A stretch of DNA of 64,000 nucleotides, taken from the NCBI GenBank assembly GCA_013180625.2, contig SNVD02006237.1, forward strand, positions 1 through 64,000. Direction: 5' to 3'. This DNA comes from Boswellia sacra. Taxonomy: Eukaryota; Streptophyta; Magnoliopsida; Sapindales; Burseraceae. Positions 36,480 through 47,627 of the stretch are shown here, piece after piece; the first letter of the stretch is position 1; each line of letters begins with the position of its first letter. Under the pieces are notes generated by a model. It was not told where the DNA came from and made no database searches. It saw only the letters and a list, made by a program, of their open reading frames with translations. The position numbers were made by a program, and so were the translations under genes.

Positions 36480-36719
36480 TGTTGAGATTATTTATTATTT
36501 GTAGTCTTTATAAGTTTGTTTGTAAGTTTTTTACCGAGTTTTTTGGGTAATTGTTTAAAAGATTAAACTATGAAGTCATGATAACCATCCTGGGGTCATG
36601 GAGTCAAATCATGGAGTCATGCTACCTAAAAGTGTGCTGTTTCAGTTTATTGTAAGCCTCTTTATAGGCCTCTTTTATCAATAAAAATTTTTAAAAGCTC
36701 TAGTTCTCTAAGTACATCA
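36480..36719 (+). repeat. 3' LTR of the copia element
   Basis: 240 bp, TGTTGAGATTATTTATT...AAGTACATCA, 16 bp longer than the 5' LTR mainly because GTCATGGAGTCA is locally duplicated (36594-36620). The duplication AGATA follows at 36720. Confidence 0.9.
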
Positions 36720-36724
36720 AGATA

Positions 36725-37140
36725 TATTCCTTTATTATATTCCCTACTATATATAGTTGCATATTACCTAACCTTTAGAATGGTTGTAACTCCAACTAAT
36801 ATGTTTGTACTTCACAATTCTTTTTTATAAATTCCAATCATCAAAGTGCACTGAAACAAAGTGCTATAAGTTTTATTATTTCAACTAGTCCGATCTCTTC
36901 TTGGCATCAATTTTCGGTCACAAGATTAATACAAGTACCTATATAATAACATTGTTTTATTATATTTGAATAAAGTATACAAAGATATTGCATATATAAA
37001 AGGAAATGGCTACTCGCAGCTGTACCCTTTTTTTACAATTTTTTTTGTTTCATTTTAAAAATTTTTAACAAATTTTACAAATTAAAAAAAAAGCTGATGG
37101 ATGGGCGCACGTACCTACTGTAGACCGACCCCATATAAAA
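36725..37140. other. 3' flank of citrate-binding-protein copy B with a small MITE
   Basis: GTAACTCCAACTAATATGTT and GTACTTCA recur at 57703, and TTCTTGGCATCAA recurs at 14900, tying this to the duplicated block. A 131-bp MITE at 37002-37132 (GGAAATGGCTAC...TAGACCGACCCC) is related to the one at 35407 and is flanked by ATATAAAA (36994-37001, 37133-37140). Confidence 0.7.
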
Positions 37141-37345
37141 ATAGAAGTCAATCACATTTTTTATGAACCTTGATGCCTTTCCAACGAGATTCCATTAGTA
37201 TGAATCATTTTTTTTTTTTGAAAATATACTCCAAACTTTAATGAGTAACAAAAGGTTCCTTTATGACGGTGGGGTACCTCGTACTTGATAGTTCCATGCA
37301 TCAATGAAAATCTTAGTTCTAGATGAATTCACATCACGAATCACC
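37141..37345 (-). pseudogene. Citrate-binding-protein-like remnant, copy B
   Basis: Only the 3' part of exon 2 is recognisable. It contains CTTGATGCCTTTCCAACGAG, GATTCCATTAGTATGAATCA and TACTCCAAAC, which match copy A (15240-15310) and copy C (38525-38600). A T tract and indels destroy the frame. The rest of the gene is missing. Confidence 0.6.
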
Positions 37346-38504
37346 TCTTGGTAATTTGATTAAAGGTCAAACGCTAACAAGAAAAGTCTCACAGGGAGAA
37401 ATGGGTTCTATAGAAATGGTGATAATATGACAAACCATATCAAAAGCTTGAAGACAAATTCATAAGGTTGGTGTAACCCGTTTAATTTTTTTTTTTTTTT
37501 ATAAATATTTTAGCTTTTAAGGTTATCATTATTAGATTATGAAATAACAACTCTTTTTGTCATAATCAATTTGGTTAATTACTTTCCAAACTTTGACATG
37601 CTTTCTGTTATATGCTCTTGCTTATTTGGAGTTTTTTCAGTCACAGGCTTTTGTCTTTTCTTAGAGATTTTTACACAAGTAAAATCGTTAAATATATCGG
37701 AGAGATGGTTGACTTCGAAAATAATAAAGAAAGAAAACTTGTCGGGTCATAGCAGGTCAAGTATTTTGTTATTACTCACTTTGGCCATTTACACTACGTT
37801 TATTCTATCTTCTCCTTTCAATAGCTTCGTTAATTATAAGCATATCCACACTTGACACTTGCATATTATTTTGACTCATGAACATATAAAATTTTTATTT
37901 CATTCCTACAAGTCTAATTTAATTCAGAAACCAATCTATATTTTTTTTCTTGGGAAATTTAATCTATATTTGTCGGGGATTTCTATATCTCGATCTTCTA
38001 CACATGGACTCGAGTTACATAGTATTAGAACAATATTCTATAACCCATTACTTTAGTTTTTATCCCTTAATTAGAGCTATTTAGTTCAATTTTCTTGAAT
38101 GATCATATGCTTAATTAAGTATCCTCAAATAGTAATGCTTTCCCAATTGTCGTCATCATCATCATCACAATCATATGTTAAAGGGTATTTATATATATAC
38201 TTGTTTAGTTATATTATCGGGATTTATCATTTAACAATATTATAAGATGGCATGTTTTTCGTTACACACAGGTTGATAGACATTAAATTTTAATATTGCA
38301 AAACTGCATGAAAAATATTTCTTGTAATATGCATTTTGCTGAAGCCTTTAACAAGGATTTCGAAGAAGTAATAAGATCGACCAAATATATGTGTGTGTGT
38401 GTGTGTTGAAAGGGTATGTGAAAATTGTATCTTGCATTATAAAGAAAAAAAAAATAAACGAGCCAAATTACATTATGTTATATGTTGGTTTAATTTATCT
38501 CAAT
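37346..38504. other. 5' flank of copy B / intergenic
   Basis: No gene. 37366-37475 matches 16450-16560 (GACAAGAAAAGTCTCA / AACAAGAAAAGTCTCA, AGAAATGGTGAT, ATTCATAAGGTTGGT). 37507-37575 matches 17530-17595. Frames 37571-37855 and 37859-38056 are short and have no recognisable domain. A (TG)n tract lies at 38392-38405. Confidence 0.6.
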
Positions 38505-39688
38505 TCAATAATTTTTTTTTTTTAAGAATCTTGATGCCTTCCAACGAGATTCCATAAAGTGAGAATTATCATCTTGAGCATAAACCCCAAATTTGAAGTA
38601 ATGAGAGGGCCCTCCATGACCAGAGGCCTTGTACTTGAGCACTCCACCAATATAAACCTTAACTTTGGAATTTCCCACATTGTGAATAACGTTTACCTTC
38701 AATCATCAGTTGTAGATGTTTGGAACCATGACTCGATGCCCGTAATATGAGAGGGAACCATTGTGAACTCGAAGCATCAGGGTTGTGGCATGTTGACTTG
38801 CTTCAAACACTTACATGACACAGACGCCTGATGTGCCAGAAGGCATATAACCATAACCTTCAAATTGCCATATACCAAAAGAGTAATCATATCCCTGAAA
38901 TGTAAAGGAGATAGAATTGAAGAATTAATTGGCAAAATATATATAATTTGATTTTATCGAGTATGTGATGTTTTAACTCGCTATATATGGCGTAGAGTGA
39001 GTTTTAAAAAATTGTATTGTCAATATTTTTTTGTTTTATCTTTTCAAAAGTTAATAATGAATTCCATTAAGATATTTATTAATGAAAAAAAAATGATAAA
39101 ATTGTGAAATAAATAGCTTGACACTCTTATTAAGAGATTTTATCAAAGTTAATTTTTATCTCATCTTAACAAATGCTTTGATGAAATTTCTTTCTAAGAG
39201 TATAAAATTAACTAGAGAAATTTAAAAAATGGTTTACGTTATAAGGCAGTTCCTTTATAAAAAAATTTAGACCGTAAATAAATACTTGCTCTACAATGTA
39301 TGCAAATTCTTTAAAATGGGATTACTTTGAAAAATGCATTAGTATTTGTGCTATTCTTTTACATATTCCGAATTAAAAATATAACATGCAATGTAAGTTA
39401 TGTTTGCTAGCTTTTGTATGCTCACTTTGATACGGATCTCAATACGAGGGTTAGTGTTGCTAGTAGGAGAGTGAGGCTTGTCTATTGAGAATACCCAAAG
39501 CTTGTGAACGCCATTCTTGAAGCTGTAACTCTGGTTTCTGGGACATTATAGGGCCTTTGAACCACCAAATTTGATTGATTTAATGGAAGGAAGATGAACC
39601 CTTTTGTGGGATCCCAAGCAAATGCTTGGTACGATATTAATTGAACATGGCTTAAGCATTTAATTGCTAAGAGAGAAATAGAAGTCAT
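38505..39688 (-). pseudogene. Citrate-binding-protein-like (PL7-type) pseudogene, copy C, best preserved
   Basis: Two exons on the minus strand: 39688-39426 and 38894 to about 38505, with GT-AG intron. Exon 1 starts with a hydrophobic leader (MTSISLLAIKCLSHVQL), then WDPTKGFIFLPLNQSNLVVQ and RPYNVPE. A one-base frameshift follows, then SYSFKNGVHKLWVFSIDKPH and PRIEIRIK. Exon 2 reads GYDYSFGIWQFEGYGY, PSGTSGVCVM, stop, VFEASQHATTLMLRVHNGSL, then two adjacent TGA codons where RW of RWFKVN belongs, then KVNVIHNVGNSKVKVYIGGV, SHYFKFGVYAQDDN and MESRWK. Gene length and exon layout match the family of secreted/vacuolar citrate-binding proteins related to alginate lyase 2 folds. At least one frameshift and three stops make it a pseudogene. 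A sequencing error could not explain all of them. Confidence 0.85.
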
Positions 39689-39990
39689 ATTTGTTAGATC
39701 AAATAATTTTGTGATACCAGAAGAAGGGAAAGGTTAATGAATATCTTGCTTGGTTAAGGGTAAATATATTAAAAAAGAAAGATCCAAATGTCACATATTA
39801 AAACAATGGAATTAATCTTGTTACGTATGTCATTGTTGTTCTATGGCAAAGTTTTCCTCAAAGAAGTGTCTATTTTTTTTTTTTTTGGCTAAGCCAATCT
39901 TTTCCTCATATGAGCCTCCAACTACAGCAAACAAATCTTTTGCATCCTTATTTTCCAACCTAAAGGATATTCCTAATCAGTAGGAGACAT
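39689..39990. other. Region upstream of copy C, to the solo LTR
   Basis: No gene seen. The minus strand of 39900-39985 reads YPLGWKNKDAKDLFAVVGGS in one frame, faintly like the copia gag tail, but too short to assign. GACAT at 39986-39990 is the left target duplication of the solo LTR. Confidence 0.4.
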
Positions 39991-41065
39991 TGTTGCATAA
40001 AATCTCAAGTACACGATATCGTGTACAAATAATAAAATGAGAGTATAAGTATCATCCCACAAGGGCTGTTGCTACTAAATACCGAAATTGTATTAACACT
40101 ACGTACACTCATGGAAATTCTGGATAGAAGAAATTTATAATTAAAGATCTAGGGATCCGATTTCACCAAATTAATCAATTTAACTTCTTTAATTCAATTA
40201 ATCAATATTTATTCCTATTGTTGCCAATCGATTTCACTAATTTGATTATTATTCTTTCTCAAGCAATAATAATGTATATAAATAGATTAGAATTACATCT
40301 CTGTCTCATCTAACTTACTATTAATATCCATTAAGTGCAAAAAATCATACAAGATTGCACAAATCACATTCATATCTCTATCTCACATGATTTATAGTAA
40401 GATAATTACGACTAATGTGAACATCACTTCTCAGTCTCAATCCGCATCTCAATTCATGCAACAATTGGTCAGAAAATTACAAGCATTAAACATGTAATTA
40501 AATTGCTCAACAATATTGGAATAAACATCAATCAACCAAAATCAAGAGAAATTAAACATCATAATACGGCTACATCTTCACCCTAGAAAATGGAAATTAG
40601 TTCATATTACAAATAACAAACAACACAAATCTAAACATGTTTTCAAACATAAGTGAAGATAGGATAGAAAAAAAAAATAGCTATGAAGAGTTGAATCTTT
40701 GATGATGAAGATGATGGCTGTCCTGTTTTTGCCTCTCCTTTGTAAGCAATTCCTCTCCAAGTTCAAATCACCCCAAAGATCTGCCTCTGCTCACCCTTCA
40801 TTTCTCTCAGTTCGAATCCCCCTTCCTTTTTGAATTCTCTCCCCTCTCCCTCAATTTTGAATCCCCACCGACAAGAGAGGAAACATTCTCATTGCAAAGC
40901 CATTGGATTCCACCAAAAAGTATTTTTTTTTCACATATGCACGTGGACTAGCTTTAATTGATTCCCCTCAAGTGCCTGGCGGACAACATTAAAAAGGGAA
41001 GGAAATAATGCCCCACCAGAAGTTCAATGATCAAAATTAGTAAGCAACCCTACAACTTAAATAAA
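39991..41065 (-). mobile_element. Solo LTR (Tat/Athila-like), first part, split by CACTA-4
   Basis: The LTR starts TGTTGCATAAAATC and ends ...GACTTATCA at 56248. The target duplication GACAT lies at 39986-39990 and 56249-56253. Total length without CACTA-4 is about 1.18 kb. It resembles the LTR at 352-1760: TACACGATATCGTGTACAAA then TAATAAAATGAGAG, and ATCATCCCACAAGG in the same relative position. No primer site or internal region is left, so it is a solo LTR produced by LTR recombination. Confidence 0.82.
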
Positions 41066-41453
41066 CACTACAAGAATTTTTCATATATTTGTCACATTGT
41101 ATTTTTTTTATTTGGCAGTTTTTTTAGAAAGTGAGAAATATAGTATTAATATAAAAGTCAAACCTATATTTTGTTCATATTTGTCACTCATTGTTTTGAC
41201 TATATTATATATTTATCACATTTTTAGATAGTTCCAAATATGTAGACAAGTATATACAGTATATAATATATACTATATCATATATTTGAAAATTTATAGA
41301 ATATATGGACTCTTATGTAATTTATAGGGATAATATTGCTAAGTCTTAATAGATGGGGATTTTCTGGAAATTTAATAAACTATATAAGGAAAGAGATGTT
41401 TCCAGTAACCCTAATTCCTAAACGGCAAGCCTAATAACCACCCGCCAAGCGCC

Positions 41454-41940
41454 GTGCTCCTCCAGGACCTCCACTTCATTCTGTCGTCCAACGACCTCCA
41501 CCATCGAAAATCAACTGTATTCTGTCGTCCAACGACCTCCACCATCGGAAATCAACTGTGGAGTCCCAATTTGTTCGGAAATCATCTTCTTCACCCAAGC
41601 ATCAAACGGCGTCAACGTCGTCCGACGACCTCCACCATCCTCACTCCTGGTTCATCTGCAATAGCCACTCGCCAAGCCGTCGTCCAACGGCGTCAACTGT
41701 GGAGTCCCGATTTGTTCAAAAATCATCTTCTTCACCCAAGCATCAATCGGCGTCAACGTCGTCCAACGGCCTCCACCATCCTCACTCCCGGTTCATCTGC
41801 ACCTCTACTCCACTATTTTCGGCTATCGGGTCAACTCCATTGGTTCCCTAGTGACGGCGACGCTACCCTTCTCACTCAAGCCTGTGCATCGAAACTACTT
41901 CTGAAAGCTTGTTCTGAAACAACTTCTCAGAGGTAATTTA
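41454..41940 (+). other. Tandemly repeated open segment near the CACTA-4 left end
   Basis: A 160-codon open frame, rich in Ser/Pro/His/Arg, made of repeats: a 40-bp unit (CTGTCGTCCAACGACCTCC...) at about 41480 and 41520, and a ~140-bp unit (GTGGAGTCCC.ATTTGTTC...) at 41558 and 41698. A second frame, 41558-41851, is also open. It ends near a GT that could be a splice donor (CAGAGGTAATTT, 41929-41940). Unlike any protein I know; possibly the first exon of a chimeric transcript, possibly chance. Confidence 0.35.
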
Positions 41941-42246
41941 TTTCTTGAATTTTTTTGTCCGATAAAACTTCTGAAAGCTTCATCATATTTTTGTTCAGTT
42001 TAAAACAATTTATATATATTTCTCTTAGCCTTTTCATTTCTTCATTTCACTTTTATGAGACATATGAATGTATTTCTATTTCACCTAGAAAATACTGCAA
42101 TTTTATCTCTTAACTACCCGCTGTATATGTGTGTGTGTGTGTGTATGTATAATGAAAATGATCGTTTCTTCTTGTTATTCAGAATTCCTACTTACCGGTC
42201 TTGTGAGGACCCTTTTTTTTTCTTTTCTTTATTTTACCTGTTTTAG

Positions 42247-43287
42247 TTTGGCACCCATGATGTGGTTGTTCTAAAACCAAACAAGGCTGATTTAGGATCC
42301 CTAGCACTTGGACAAGGTGTGGTTTATCGGTTAAAGGTAATTCTGATTTTGACCCTGAATGTTGCGGCTTTTATGTTGTTAATTGTGTTTGTGTTGCTGA
42401 TTTTGTGTGTTCAATCAGGACTCCTCTATCACTGTTGCTTTTAATGACATCCCCGAAGAGGGTTTAAATGGTCCTCTACGATTGGAGAAGGTTGCAAATG
42501 AGGTATTGCTATTCATATTTTTTGATTTCTTATGAGTTCTGATAGCGGCTTAAATTGCTACATACTTCAGAGAACAAGTCGATTTTAGTTTAAATTTTTT
42601 CAGTCTTTTCCTTTTTCTCCCCGTGTCACTTTGTTGATAGTTATAAGAAATTTATGTACTTGGAACTTGTGGCATTACACTTGTTCAAGTTTGATGGATG
42701 TATCATATTTGACATTTATATATGTATTTTTATGGACTTTACAAACATGCTGTGAAGTCACCAAAGCAGATAATATCAAATTCTTAGCATTTGTTGGTCT
42801 CTGTTCAATTATTAAATTCAGTAGATGCTTATCTGAAAGATCACTCTATGCAGGTGACATACCGTGGGATGAAGGATGCCCTAATCCAATTGAGTAAGGG
42901 CGTGCAAAAGGGACCTACTGCTGACTTAGTTCCTGTCTTATTAGGAGAGAGAGCACCAACAGTGTCAAAGAAAGATATCCCCTTAAAACCGTTTAACTCC
43001 AACCTTGATCACTCTCAGGTGAGTAGTGTATAAATCTAATTAATTTGTTTGTGCTTTATTTTTTTCTGCTTTCTAGAAAGATTAATCAAACTTCATATAT
43101 TTAGTTATTCGTTTGTGAGGCTTCTTGCATGTTTCTTTTTACAAAACTGAAGCACCCTTTTCGTTTCTTGTATACTTCTATATTTGCTCAAGAAAGATGT
43201 TGTTTCAAAGGCCTTGTCATCAAAGAATGTTTTCTTGCTGCATGGACCTCCTGGAACTGGGAAAACCACAACCGTGGTGGAAAAGTA
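42247..43287 (+). pseudogene. Captured fragment of a SMUBP-2/IGHMBP2-like DNA/RNA helicase
   Basis: Four exons with GT-AG introns: 42247-42336 (FGTHDVVVLKPNKADLGSL), 42419-42502 (DSSITVAFNDIPEEGLNGPL), 42854-43018 (VTYRGMKDALIQLSKGVQKG ... FNSNLDHSQ) and 43193 to about 43287 ([20 protein letters not shown], then [11 protein letters not shown]). The last contains the complete Walker A GPPGTGKT of superfamily 1 helicases, then stops at TAA in place of the usual EII. The rest of the helicase core (motifs II-VI) is absent. Reading frames are clean up to the stop, so the capture may be fairly recent. Family assignment is from recognition of the order of blocks around Walker A. Confidence 0.8.
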
Positions 43288-44247
43288 ATGTCTAAGTAAG
43301 CTTGTCCTCTTGTAAGCTGTACTGTTGGCTGTTAAAGAGAATGAAATGATAAAAGTAATTGTGAAAAAAAGAATTTATAGGTAGATATATCGGAACCCAA
43401 AAGAAGTTTACCTAATGAATTGCTAATATTTCGTCCATTTATGATATCTTGGCTATCTTTAATCATCCTTAGATTTTCTGACCAATAAAAACTTTTTATT
43501 CCGTGGAAATATCTTGATTCTGAGCTCACTGAATTACAAGGTTCTGCGGGCCAAAGATTTGTATTTGCTTTTTTTTTTTGTGGATTTTTTCTAAAATTTG
43601 GTTGATTTCAATTAACTCTTGTATTCAACTTAAATAACATGTACATATCCTTGTTTCCTTTCTTTCAATCTTTATTTGCAAGCATTTTTGTATGTACTTT
43701 CCTTGACTTCATCAGATTTTAACATATTCATTTGCTACTGTCCCAGCTACTTTTGCATGCATATATACATTGGATCTTTCCAATGTTCTTTCAAAGTTTG
43801 ATATGGGATTGTTCTGCAGATGTTAGCAATTGTTCACTTGTATCTGTTTTCTTTTAGAAACAACAAGCTAATTTCATGATTAACTGATCTTTCATATCTC
43901 ATGTAGCTCATTTTTTGTGGCAGGTGTACCTAATGGGATCTCTATTGATGGGAGTAATTTGTATTAAACTGATTATGGAACACTCACCTCCCCTTTACCA
44001 TGCATATTTTGCAATGACAGTGTTTCTCTGGACATAAATACTAAGTGAATATTGGTTTTTGCTAGCATTATGGAGACACTTTCAGGGGAAAAAATTGACT
44101 TATTTTGTCAAACTTCTTGCCACTTTTGCTGTGTCGATATTTATTTCTTGAGCTCCTGGTATGAGTATCAAACACGTTGCTAACTACCACTGGCTGTTAT
44201 AAAGCAGTAAATTAACATAACTACATTGTTATTTGTACGTTCTGTAG

Positions 44248-46131
44248 GTTAATAGCTACACTAAGAGAGAGATCTATACTTGGTGTTTCCTTACTATGGG
44301 GGTTGTAGCTTCCTTCTATCTTTATACATTAATTCCATGGAGATCTGGGATTCCAATTTTCATTTGTGCTGCATGTTGGTTTTTGTCTCTGTTTACTTTG
44401 ATGCCAGCAGAAATTCCTGATGATAATCAATTAGTGTAAGTTTATTGCCGTGAATATTTTCTATTATACGGTGATGAATTTCATACCCTAGATAGATTCC
44501 TTCGTTTTCTAGTCAATTATAGTGATTTGATTAATTCTAACAAATTGAAGAAAACTAAAGAAATTATTATACCAACTATTATATTTGAGTGGTATGTACT
44601 CGGTAACAACAATGCAGAGTTGCAAGTGGGGCAATGATCATCATAATAGGGGCAGCTGCAATGTGGCTAGATCAGCATGCTGAAAAGAAGAAGTATTGGC
44701 TAAGTATCTGTAACCATGTAACGAGAAAACCCAGATTCCACATGCTCTTTCACTTGCAGGTGCCTAACAGTCTATACGTCCACTATTAGAAGTTCAACAA
44801 TTCTTATCCTATATTTTATGATTGTTCTACTTTCTACTTGGAAACTAGGCTATATTGGTTGCATTATCATCAATAATGGTGTCATTATCAACATCTCACA
44901 GAACAGAGAAGCAAGAACTGCTGGCAATACACCAGTTGATTAATTGGTCAATTGCTGGTATATTTTTGGACTTGTACCTTTTCACTTATTTTCCTCATAC
45001 TATACAGTATTTCTATAAAGCTTCTGAAGTTTTTGTTTCTAAATTCTCTTTTCTAATTTTGTCTTAATATATTTTTGCTTTTTTCCTTTGGCTCAATTTT
45101 ATCCAATGTTCTGTTAATACCAATGTTTAAGTCAATTGTTTTTCATGAATTCTGTACCAATTGACAGTTACTATAAAAATGCTATTGTGCGAAATTAAGT
45201 TTTAATTGTGTATTTCAATGCAGATGGTTGAATTAAACAAAGCAAAACCACCCAAGCACACAATATTCAAAATATCAAAAACATTATTGTGAATTGACCA
45301 CTTGCTTAAATAGTGTATGATGGCATTTTTATAAGCCATTATTTACCCTATGTAATTGTTTTGTCATAGGTTTCTCAATGGTTCTACCGCTATTTTCAGA
45401 AAACAGCCTACTATCTCGACTAACTTCTATATTTCTTGGTTTTGCACCCTCATTCCTTCTTCTATCTATTGGGTAAATGGGATGTTTTAGCTACTATTGT
45501 CATAGTGCTTTTCTTTCATTGTTTGGTGAACCCAGTGCTAATTCAACCATTGTGGAAATGCTTTCTTGGTACTTTTCCTCCTTTCATGGAATTTGTGCAG
45601 ATATGAAGCTGTTTTCTATGGTGCACTTGCTCTTGTACTTATGTCATGGATACTATTTGAAAATGCAATCCTACACTTAAGTACAATGAAAAAATTGTCA
45701 CCTTACATAAGAAATATGGAGGAACATATTCTCAAAAATGACAATAGATACTTGCGGCTGTCTGATGTGAGAATTGCATTGACTTTTGTAAGTTTTTCCT
45801 ATTTATATTCTCTCTCTCTCTCTCTCTCTCTTGTACAACTTTTCTATGTGTTTTTTCCTCCTTGTCTACCATGGATTATGTTGAATGATATATCTGCTTA
45901 AAATTTGTGCAAGCTGGTTATAGCAATGTAATATATTAGACTGACTGTTTTGTTTTGTCTTGTCTTATAACACTTCTGAACCTTATTGATAATCTAAACG
46001 GTCATTAAATGTATAGGACTCTGATGTCTTCTGCCTTTCAGATGGTTTTATTTAATGTTGCGTTCTTTGGGATGGGGAATTTTGCAAGTATTGCAAGTTT
46101 TGAGATTTCATCAGTCTATCGGTTTATCTGC
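44248..46131 (+). pseudogene. Captured fragment of PIG-N (GPI ethanolamine phosphate transferase 1)
   Basis: Six exons: 44248-44435 (YTKREIYTWCFLTMGVVASF), 44618-44759 (VASGAMIIIIGAAAMWLDQH), 44849-44957 (AILVALSSIMVSLSTSHRTE), 45370-45472 (GFSMVLPLFSENSLLSRLTS), 45601-45787 (YEAVFYGALALVLMSWILFE) and 46042 to about 46131 (MVLFNVAFFGMGNFASIASF). Introns have GT-AG borders and exon joins keep frame as far as checked. PIG-N is a multi-pass ER membrane enzyme adding ethanolamine phosphate to the first GPI mannose. Only the C-terminal membrane part is here; the alkaline-phosphatase-like catalytic domain is absent. Confidence 0.82.
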
Positions 46132-46419
46132 AACTCAAACACCTGATAAATTACCTGGAAAAGATGAGCCTATTTCTATAGAATGATTGGTTGATACTAT
46201 CTTTAGATATTGACTTTCAAGAGTGTCATTTCGTCGCTGTATAATCTAGGTTTCAAATGGTTTTTTCGGCTTTTTCTTTTTTTCTTTTTTAACTATGCTC
46301 TCTAAGTAATGTTTGCTGAGATTTTAACTTAAAGTTCATAAGGTTTACACCTTAATCTTTTATGCTTTTTACAAATTCTTTGGCACTTTAAAACAACTAA
46401 TTACTTTTTGAACTTATAG

Positions 46420-46602
46420 GCTAGAGGCAGCGCCGACTCCAGCAGTCCCGCGAGGCACCGACTAAGTACAAGAGCATATCTTCTAGTTTTGGAGTTATGC
46501 TGAAAGAGCAGGGAGTGAGGGGCTTCTTTAGGGGATGGGTACCTACATTGCTTGGTTACAGTGCTCAGGGATAGTTCGTATTTGGCATGCAACTGCTTAT
46601 AG
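46420..46602 (+). pseudogene. Captured fragment of a mitochondrial phosphate carrier (MPT/PHT3)
   Basis: One exon-like segment bounded by AG and GT. In one frame it reads APTKYKSISSSFGVMLKEQG, then VRGFFRGWVPTLLGYSAQG, then TAG. This is the matrix-loop to helix region of plant mitochondrial phosphate carriers, including the RGW.PT block. The upstream part (from 46420) is out of frame. Too short to function. Confidence 0.8.
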
Positions 46603-46980
46603 GTAACCTTTTAGCTGCTCTATTTACTTTTCAAGGTTTATAAGCTTATGGATTATGCTTGGCTTTCATCTGCTAGTAATTTTTTGTTCAAAATCAGATT
46701 TTATTTCCAAATTTAAATTCAAGCTTTGATGTATTTTAAATTATCCATTGGTTATTTAGACTTTATATCCTTTAGGCTTGTAAATGCTTTGAAATAGAAA
46801 GCTTAATATCAAACTATGGATTTTTTTTTTTAACCATGCATGTGTAAAAAAAATCCTGCAGTTTCTTTTATATTATAATAATCGTCATCATGATTATTAT
46901 TTTTTGAATATTTGTTATATCTGATTAAGCCATATAGAGTTCTTTGAAATGTTTCTAAACTGAGTTTCTTGTCTTGCAAG

Positions 46981-47627
46981 CTTGAGAACACGTTGAATTA
47001 TGGTCTGGAAAGAGTTTGGGCTGTTGGGTATATGAAAGGTTCTCGCAGGTGAGTTTCTCCATATGCATATGTAATATAAATTTTACTGCTGATAATCTTG
47101 TATGTATGGGGTCTCCAGTAGATATCTATACATTGGAGAATGTGTTCTAGTGTTTCAAAAACATCAATTCTCTTCGGTTAAGCTTTTGAAGAGTTATATT
47201 TATATATGCTACTGAAGTTGTAAATTTCTATTTATTGCATACTTAAAAATATACTTTTTTTAATTTCTTATTTATTTATTTATTTATCATGACGCTGTTA
47301 CTATTCATTTCATTGCATAGAATTGTAATTGGTTATGATGAAGGAACCATCATGGTGAAAATTTGCCGTGAAGAACCTGTAGCTACTATGGATAATAGTG
47401 GAAAGATCATATGGGCTAAGCACAATGAAATTCAAACTGTGAACATCAAGAGTGTTGGAGCAGATTTTGAGGTTTGAGCTTAGACTGTCTGCTTCCTTTG
47501 CTGCATGTTACGTTTCTAAAATAGATGACAGTTTAAGTAATTGGCTTCTCTTGCATCTTAGCTTACTAATGGAGAAAGATTGCCTTTGGCTATTAAGGAA
47601 TTAGGAACCTATGATCTTTACCCACAG
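46981..47627 (+). pseudogene. Captured fragment of coatomer subunit beta-prime (COPB2)
   Basis: Three exons: 46981-47048 (LENTLNYGLERVWAVGYMKG), 47321-47471 (IVIGYDEGTIMVKICREEPV, ATMDNSGKIIWAKHNEIQTV, NIKSVGADFE) and 47562-47627 (TNGERLPLAIKELGTYDLYP). These follow in order the end of the WD40 propeller and the linker of beta-prime COP. The COPI coat component works in Golgi-ER vesicle traffic. I see no stop inside the three exons; flanking exons are missing. Confidence 0.85.

Larger units (their letters stand above)
21110..36719 (+). mobile_element. Ty1/copia retrotransposon carrying three direct nested insertions
   Basis: The whole element is bounded by matching LTRs (21110-21333, 36480-36719) and the 5-bp duplication AGATA at 21105-21109 and 36720-36724. 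This shows that everything between arrived in it or after it. The primer site TGGTATCAAAGC starts at 21335 and a polypurine tract (AAGGGAAGG) ends at 36479. The domain order gag, protease, integrase, RT, RNase H is copia-type. Removing the insertions at 23933-31638, 31935-34747 and 35407-35720, each with one target duplication, leaves about 4.8 kb, a normal copia length. Stops and frameshifts occur in every domain, so it is inactive. Confidence 0.9.
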
